Source: Actinomycetes bacterium
GTDB lineage: Bacteria > Actinomycetota > Acidimicrobiia > Acidimicrobiales > Microtrichaceae
Assembly: GCA_023437745.1 (NCBI GenBank)
Contig: JAEZFI010000260.1
Coordinates: 1 to 10,798, forward strand
DNA length: 10,798 nt
Direction: 5' to 3'
Below are positions 5,262-10,798 of the stretch, piece by piece. The number at the start of each line of letters is the position of its first letter. The first letter of the stretch is position 1. Below the pieces are notes generated by a model. The model saw nothing but the letters and a program-made list of their open reading frames with translations. It made no database searches and was not told the DNA's origin. A program made the translations under genes and the position numbers.

Positions 5262-7283
5262 GTGTCGACCGTCGAGCGCGCCCGTGACCTCGTCGAGTTC
5301 GGCGACCGAGGACGCCTGTCGCACCTCGGCGGGCTGGACGGGTTGCGGGGCATCGCGGTGGCAGCCGTCGTCCTCTTCCACGGCAACTGGCCCTGGATGG
5401 CGGGAGGGTTCCTCGGCGTCTCCCTGTTCTTCACCCTGTCCGGGTTCCTGATCACGTCCCTGCTGCTCGCCGAGCGGGCGCACACCGGCGACATCTCGCT
5501 GCGCTCGTTCTGGGTCCGCCGCTTCCGCCGTCTCCTGCCGGCGGCGTGGCTGACCCTCGTCGTCGTCCTCGCCCTGGTGTGGGCCGTGGGGAGCACGAAC
5601 GAGGTCGCCCGGGCGAACGGCGACCTGCTCGCCGCGTTCGGGCAGGTCGCCAACTGGCGATTCCTGCTCGGCGGTCAGAGCTACGGCGCGCTCTTCGAGT
5701 CGCCCTCACCGGTGCTCCACTACTGGAGCCTCGCGATCGAGGAGCAGTTCTACCTCGTGTTCCCGCTGCTGGTGACGTGGCTGGTCGCCGTCACCCGCGG
5801 CCGGCGCCGCCTGCTCGGTCTGGTGCTGGGCGCCATGACCTTCGCGTCCTGGGCGATGCCGACGGTGCTCGGGCTCTCGCACGATCGGGTCTACTACGGC
5901 ACCGACACCCGGGCCGGGGAGCTGCTGTCCGGTGCGCTGCTCGCCGTCGTGGTGTCCCGGCCGGCGGTGCGGCGTCGCCTCGCCCATGCCTGGGGACCGC
6001 GCACGGCGGTGGCCGCGCTCGGCGCGCTCGCGGGGGTGGCGTCGATCGCCCTGTGGGTGCGCGTCGAGGAGGCGTCCGACTTCGTGACCCGCGGGGGTCT
6101 CCCGCTCCAGTCGATCTGCAGCGTGGCGCTGATCGCGGCAGCGGTCCTCCCGACGGGCCCGGTCCGGGCCGTGTGCTCCGTGGCTCCGCTGCGCTGGCTG
6201 GGCCGCGTCTCGTACGGGGTGTACCTCTTCCACTGGCCGCTGCTCGTGTTCCTCGACCGGGAGCGCACCGGCCTGAGCCAGGGCCCTCGCTTCGCGCTGA
6301 TCGTCGCCTTGTCGCTGGTCCTCGCGCAGCTCTCCGCCGACTGGGTGGAAGGCCCCGTCCGTCGGGGCGAGGGGTTGTTCCGGGTCCGGGCGCTGCGGCC
6401 CGCCCGGCTGGCCGTGCCCGTGGCCCTTGCCGTCGTCGCGGGTTCGCTCGCGCTCGGCTCGGTCGACCGGTCCGATGCCGAGGTCTTCGACGCCGAGACG
6501 GCGCAGCAGCAGATCGACGCGCTCCGTGCCGATCGAGGGGAGGCGCCGACCGTCCCGCCGGCCACCATCGTCCCGACGCCCCCCATCCCGCGCATCGCCG
6601 TCTTCGGCGACTCGGTCGCGATGTCGTTGGCGCTGGTCATCGCCGGGTGGGAGCAGCAGACCGGGCTCGTCTACGCGGTCGACGGGGTGGCCGAGCTGGG
6701 GTGCGGCATCGGCCGGGGCGGCGACCGGCGGTTCGAAGGCGTCGAACCGATCAGCGAGCAGTGCGAGGCGTGGCCCCAGCGGTGGGGCCAGGCCGTCGCC
6801 GAGGGCAAGCCCGACCTCGCGATCGTCAGCGCTGGGCAGTGGGAGCTGGTCGACCGTCGTCTCGAGGGGCGGACGACCTGGGAGCACATCGGCGAACCGG
6901 GTTACGACGACTACCTCCGTGGGGAGCTGCTGGCAGCGACCGACGTCCTCGCCTCGGCCGGTGCCGTGGTCGTGTGGCTCACCCTCGCCCCCTACAGCGA
7001 CGCCCTGCGCGAGCGCGGCACGAAGGACCAGCGCGCCAGCCACGAACCGAAACGGGTCGTGGCGATGAACGATCTGATCAGGGAGGTCGTGCGGCTGCGG
7101 CCGAAGACGACGAGGTTGATCGACCTCGCCGAGTGGATGACCCCGCGCCGGAACGACACGCTCATCCGTGACGACGGCTCCCACTACGACTGGTCCCCGG
7201 AGAACCGCGTGGTGCCCGACTTCCTGGGCCCGCAGATCCTGGCCACCTGGGAGTCGGTGTGGCAGGAGCGCCAGGGCACCTAG
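5262..7283 (+). CDS. Membrane O-acyltransferase (acyltransferase-3, OafA/YrhL type) fused to a C-terminal SGNH domain
   Basis: A 673-residue integral membrane enzyme of the type that moves acyl groups across the membrane onto cell-surface sugars. The GTG at 5262 follows GAGG (5256-5259) at unusually short spacing; no better upstream start is seen. Residues ~25-400 form the multi-helix acyltransferase-3 domain: LDGLRGIAVAAVVLFH gives the R-x10-H motif (Arg29, His40), followed by FFTLSGFLIT, HYWSLAIEEQFYLVFPL, DTRAGELLSGALLA and SYGVYLFHWPLLV. After a last hydrophobic segment (~385-405) and a Pro-rich linker comes an SGNH domain from ~445: FGDS with nucleophile Ser451, SAGQWEL where a GxND-type block would sit, and DGSH with Asp638 and His641. 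In studied relatives, the membrane part and the SGNH part together acylate O-antigen or other glycans; the acceptor here is unknown, but an actinobacterial envelope polysaccharide is plausible. It is transcribed away from the crotonase gene and followed 99 nt later by the secreted hydrolase. Domain calls are strong. Confidence 0.92.
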   Translation: MSTVERARDLVEFGDRGRLSHLGGLDGLRGIAVAAVVLFHGNWPWMAGGFLGVSLFFTLSGFLITSLLLAERAHTGDISLRSFWVRRFRRLLPAAWLTLVVVLALVWAVGSTNEVARANGDLLAAFGQVANWRFLLGGQSYGALFESPSPVLHYWSLAIEEQFYLVFPLLVTWLVAVTRGRRRLLGLVLGAMTFASWAMPTVLGLSHDRVYYGTDTRAGELLSGALLAVVVSRPAVRRRLAHAWGPRTAVAALGALAGVASIALWVRVEEASDFVTRGGLPLQSICSVALIAAAVLPTGPVRAVCSVAPLRWLGRVSYGVYLFHWPLLVFLDRERTGLSQGPRFALIVALSLVLAQLSADWVEGPVRRGEGLFRVRALRPARLAVPVALAVVAGSLALGSVDRSDAEVFDAETAQQQIDALRADRGEAPTVPPATIVPTPPIPRIAVFGDSVAMSLALVIAGWEQQTGLVYAVDGVAELGCGIGRGGDRRFEGVEPISEQCEAWPQRWGQAVAEGKPDLAIVSAGQWELVDRRLEGRTTWEHIGEPGYDDYLRGELLAATDVLASAGAVVVWLTLAPYSDALRERGTKDQRASHEPKRVVAMNDLIREVVRLRPKTTRLIDLAEWMTPRRNDTLIRDDGSHYDWSPENRVVPDFLGPQILATWESVWQERQGT

Positions 7284-7297
7284 CACCCGGGGGTGGC

Positions 7298-7313
7298 GGG
7301 GGAGGGGTCCCCC
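7298..7313 (+). terminator. Weak candidate terminator after the acyltransferase gene
   Basis: GGGGGA (7298-7303) and TCCCCC (7308-7313) form a 6-bp stem around GGGG, 15 nt after the stop codon at 7283. The following bases (AGGATCGGGCTTTCTC) hold only a short T cluster. G-runs like this are common in such DNA, so confidence is low. Confidence 0.3.
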
Positions 7314-7347
7314 AGGATCGGGCTTTCTCGGCTCGGCCGACCGTTGG

Positions 7348-7353
7348 TACCGT
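7348..7353 (+). promoter_or_regulatory. Possible -10 element upstream of the secreted hydrolase
   Basis: TACCGT fits the actinobacterial TANNNT form of a -10 box and lies 35 nt before the ATG at 7383, allowing a short leader. The -35 position (around 7325-7330, TTCTCG) is not a clear match. Six matching bases are weak evidence. Confidence 0.3.
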
Positions 7354-7382
7354 GCCCCCGCAGGCGGCGCCAGGGGGGGACG

Positions 7383-9284
7383 ATGTCGGTCAGGTGGACG
7401 GGAACGAGGCCGGTCGTGGGAGCGCTCGCGGCGCTCGTGACGGTGCTGCTCACGATCCCCGGGACCGCGGCGCAGACGGGCGCGGCGACCCCCTCGCCCG
7501 TCGTCGGCGCGAAGGCGTCAGCCGGGCACTCGTGCAACAGCCAGGCGGTGGTGTCGTGCCTGCTGCCGTACCCGTCCGAGCAGTACCTGCGCCACGACCC
7601 GTCGTCCGCCACCGGCTACAGGGTCGAGGTGCCGCAGGACATCCTCCCCGCCGAGCTGCTCGACCAGCTCGGCCCGGGGGCCACCATCGAGCAGACCTAC
7701 GGCCATGCCGACGGGTTCAGCGCGCTGAGCCCCGTGGTCTTCGAACTGCCCGACGTCGCGGACCCCTCGTCGCTTCCCGCGGACGGCGGCGAGGCCTTCG
7801 TGGTGATCGACCTCGGGACCGGCGAGCGCGTCCCGATGAAGGTCGAGGTCAGCGCCGACGCCGAGCGGCTGTGGGCGAAGGACCGCATCGTGGTGGGCTT
7901 CCCCGCCGACCGGTTCCGGTCCGGCGGCCGCTACCTCGCGGTGCTCACCGACCAGCTGTCGGGGCCGGGCGGCGCAGCGATCCGGCGCGGCCCGGGCCTC
8001 GACCCCGCCACGGCGTCCACCGAGCTGGACCGGCACCGGGCCCGGCGGCTCGACCTCCAGCTGGCGGCGACGTTGCCCGACCTCGACCCCGCCCATGTGC
8101 TGGCGGCCACGTCGTTCGTGGTCCGCAGCGACGAGGACGTCACCGACGACATCGACCGGATGGCGGCCATGGTGCGCGCCGACGAGCACCCCATCCGCAA
8201 CGTGTGGGTCACCCCGTCGCTGATCGGCGGCGCCCAGGTCGTGACCGGTCAGGTGCGCGTCACCGACTTCCGCGACGCCGACGGTGTGATCCCGTGGGGG
8301 GAGGCCATCACCCCCTCGCAGCACTGGATCGAGTTCATGGCCGTCCTGCCCTACTACCCGGCCTCGCCGGCCGGTGCCCCCGTCGCCATCTACGGGCACG
8401 GCCTCACCGTGCAGCGCGAGTCCATGCTGGCCGTCTCCGCCGAGAACGCGGCGCGGGGCATCGCGACGATCGGTGTCGACATCCCGAACCACGGTTCTCG
8501 GAGCTGGGACGAGGGCGGCTTCCTGCTGGAGCTCGCGACGCCGTACCGGTTCGGGCGCCTCGCCTCGATGCCCCTGCAGGGGATCATGGACAACCTGTCC
8601 CTCCTCATGGCGGTGAAGACGTCCTTCGCCTCGCTCGACGTGCACCCCGTCCAGAACTGGCTCACCAACAGCTGGGGCAACGGCGTGCCGGACCTCGACA
8701 CCCGGCACGTCCTCTACCAGGGCACGTCGATGGGGGCGATCCTCGGGACGTCCTTCGTCGCCCTCGCCCCGGAGCTCGACGGCGCGTTCATCCAGGTCGG
8801 CGGCACCGGGATCGTCGACACGATCTTCCACTCGCTGCTCTGGCCGCTCTTCGCCTCGATCGCCCCGTGGGGGTCCACCGCAGGTGACGCCCACGCGCTG
8901 GTCGGTGCGGCGGGGATGCTGCTGGACCGGGCGGACAACGTGTACCTCCTCGACCGCATCCGCGAGCACGGCACGCCGTTCCACCTGGCCTACGGCGTGG
9001 GCGACCTGGTCGTGCCGAACACGTCGAGCGACCGGATGATCCGTGCGCTCGACCTGCCGCTCGTCGCGCCCGTGTACCAGGAGGTGCCCCGCGCCCGGGT
9101 CGTAGACGCCATGCCGGCCGACGGGATCGGAGCGTCCCAGATCCCGGCCTCGGGTGTCACGAGCAACGAGATCGTCGCCGGGTTCCTCGCGCACGTGTCG
9201 TTCGTCGACGCCCGCTCCACCGCCGACATGGCCCTCTGGTTGGACGGCAGGCTCGCGGCGATGCAGCTCGACCCCGTCGGATGA
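7383..9284 (+). CDS. Secreted alpha/beta hydrolase-like protein, paralogous to the lipoprotein hydrolase
   Basis: A 633-residue predicted exported hydrolase, substrate unknown. The ATG at 7383 follows AGGGGG (7372-7377); the frame stays open upstream to 7293 but without a signal-like start. Residues 1-29 form a signal peptide (VVGALAALVTVLLTIPGTAA core) without a lipobox, so the product is probably released or loosely held. C51-x7-C59 followed by LLPYPS, then DGFSALSP near residue 110 and the LGTGERVP segment, parallel the order in the 2190-4358 product. The catalytic region shows YGHGLT (residues 337-342), GVDIPNHGSR, and GTSMGA with Ser449 as likely nucleophile. GVGDLVVPN around Asp541 fits the acidic residue after a late strand, and FLAHVSF is a candidate for the catalytic His. 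Overall similarity between the two is low outside these motifs, so they are old paralogues rather than a recent duplication. Its stop codon overlaps the ATG of a 6-codon ORF leading to the ABC-F gene, suggesting shared transcription. Confidence 0.8.
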   Translation: MSVRWTGTRPVVGALAALVTVLLTIPGTAAQTGAATPSPVVGAKASAGHSCNSQAVVSCLLPYPSEQYLRHDPSSATGYRVEVPQDILPAELLDQLGPGATIEQTYGHADGFSALSPVVFELPDVADPSSLPADGGEAFVVIDLGTGERVPMKVEVSADAERLWAKDRIVVGFPADRFRSGGRYLAVLTDQLSGPGGAAIRRGPGLDPATASTELDRHRARRLDLQLAATLPDLDPAHVLAATSFVVRSDEDVTDDIDRMAAMVRADEHPIRNVWVTPSLIGGAQVVTGQVRVTDFRDADGVIPWGEAITPSQHWIEFMAVLPYYPASPAGAPVAIYGHGLTVQRESMLAVSAENAARGIATIGVDIPNHGSRSWDEGGFLLELATPYRFGRLASMPLQGIMDNLSLLMAVKTSFASLDVHPVQNWLTNSWGNGVPDLDTRHVLYQGTSMGAILGTSFVALAPELDGAFIQVGGTGIVDTIFHSLLWPLFASIAPWGSTAGDAHALVGAAGMLLDRADNVYLLDRIREHGTPFHLAYGVGDLVVPNTSSDRMIRALDLPLVAPVYQEVPRARVVDAMPADGIGASQIPASGVTSNEIVAGFLAHVSFVDARSTADMALWLDGRLAAMQLDPVG

Positions 9285-9297
9285 CCGACTGCAGCGG

Positions 9298-9301
<4 letters not shown>
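9281..9301 (+). other. Tiny 6-codon ORF bridging the hydrolase stop and the ABC-F start
   Basis: ATGACCGACTGCAGCGGATGA encodes six residues (MTDCSG) and a stop when read in 7 codons. Its ATG (9281-9283) overlaps the hydrolase stop TGA (9282-9284), and its own TGA (9299-9301) overlaps the ABC-F ATG (9298-9300). No Shine-Dalgarno site precedes either ATG. This could let ribosomes stop and restart stepwise into the ABC-F gene. It may also be a chance product of ATGA overlaps. Confidence 0.3.

Positions 9302-10798
<1,497 letters not shown>

Noticed and set aside
5706..7286. Minus-strand open frame opposite the acyltransferase gene
   Set aside because: It mirrors a strongly motif-supported membrane protein and has no family signature.

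Overview
The window is a GC-rich (roughly 70% G+C), gene-dense stretch of bacterial chromosome. A secreted Rpf-type transglycosylase-like protein, heavy use of GTG starts and high third-position GC point to Actinomycetota. The mixture of large secreted alpha/beta hydrolases, a crotonase and an OafA-type acyltransferase would suit a free-living member such as Acidimicrobiia, but that rank is a guess. I see no mobile element, tRNA, rRNA or CRISPR array.

Layout from left to right. (1) 35-539: a Dps-family ferritin-like gene split by an apparent 2-nt deletion just before its His-Trp-Asn motif, with an unrecognisable C-terminus. (2) 572-952: a small Pro/Glu-rich protein with one C-terminal membrane segment. 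(3) 953-1163: a 211-nt intergenic region with two nested stem-loops, the second ending directly at the next start codon. (4) 1164-2114: a secreted coiled-coil protein with a C-terminal Rpf/transglycosylase-like domain. (5) 2190-4358: a large lipoprotein alpha/beta hydrolase. (6) 4359-4516: a convergent intergenic region with a perfect 17-bp inverted repeat and two copies of a ~40-bp direct repeat, the second running into the stop codon of the next gene. (7) 4517-5221, minus strand: a crotonase-family protein. (8) 5262-7283, divergent from it: a membrane acyltransferase-3 protein fused to an SGNH domain. (9) 7383-9284: a secreted alpha/beta hydrolase that looks like a distant paralogue of gene 5. 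(10) 9298 to the window edge: an Uup-like ABC-F ATPase, open at the right end and linked to gene 9 by a tiny overlapping ORF.

Taken together, most genes act at or outside the cell envelope: a peptidoglycan-cleaving enzyme, a lipid-anchored hydrolase, a secreted hydrolase and an integral-membrane O-acyltransferase. The crotonase (acyl-CoA chemistry), Dps remnant and ABC-F protein are cytoplasmic. A link between the acyltransferase and the flanking hydrolases is possible but rests on proximity alone. I found no clearly novel multi-gene system. The points most worth checking are the broken Dps, the hydrolase pair, the repeats between the convergent genes, the structured leader of the Rpf-like gene, and the mini-ORF before the ABC-F gene.
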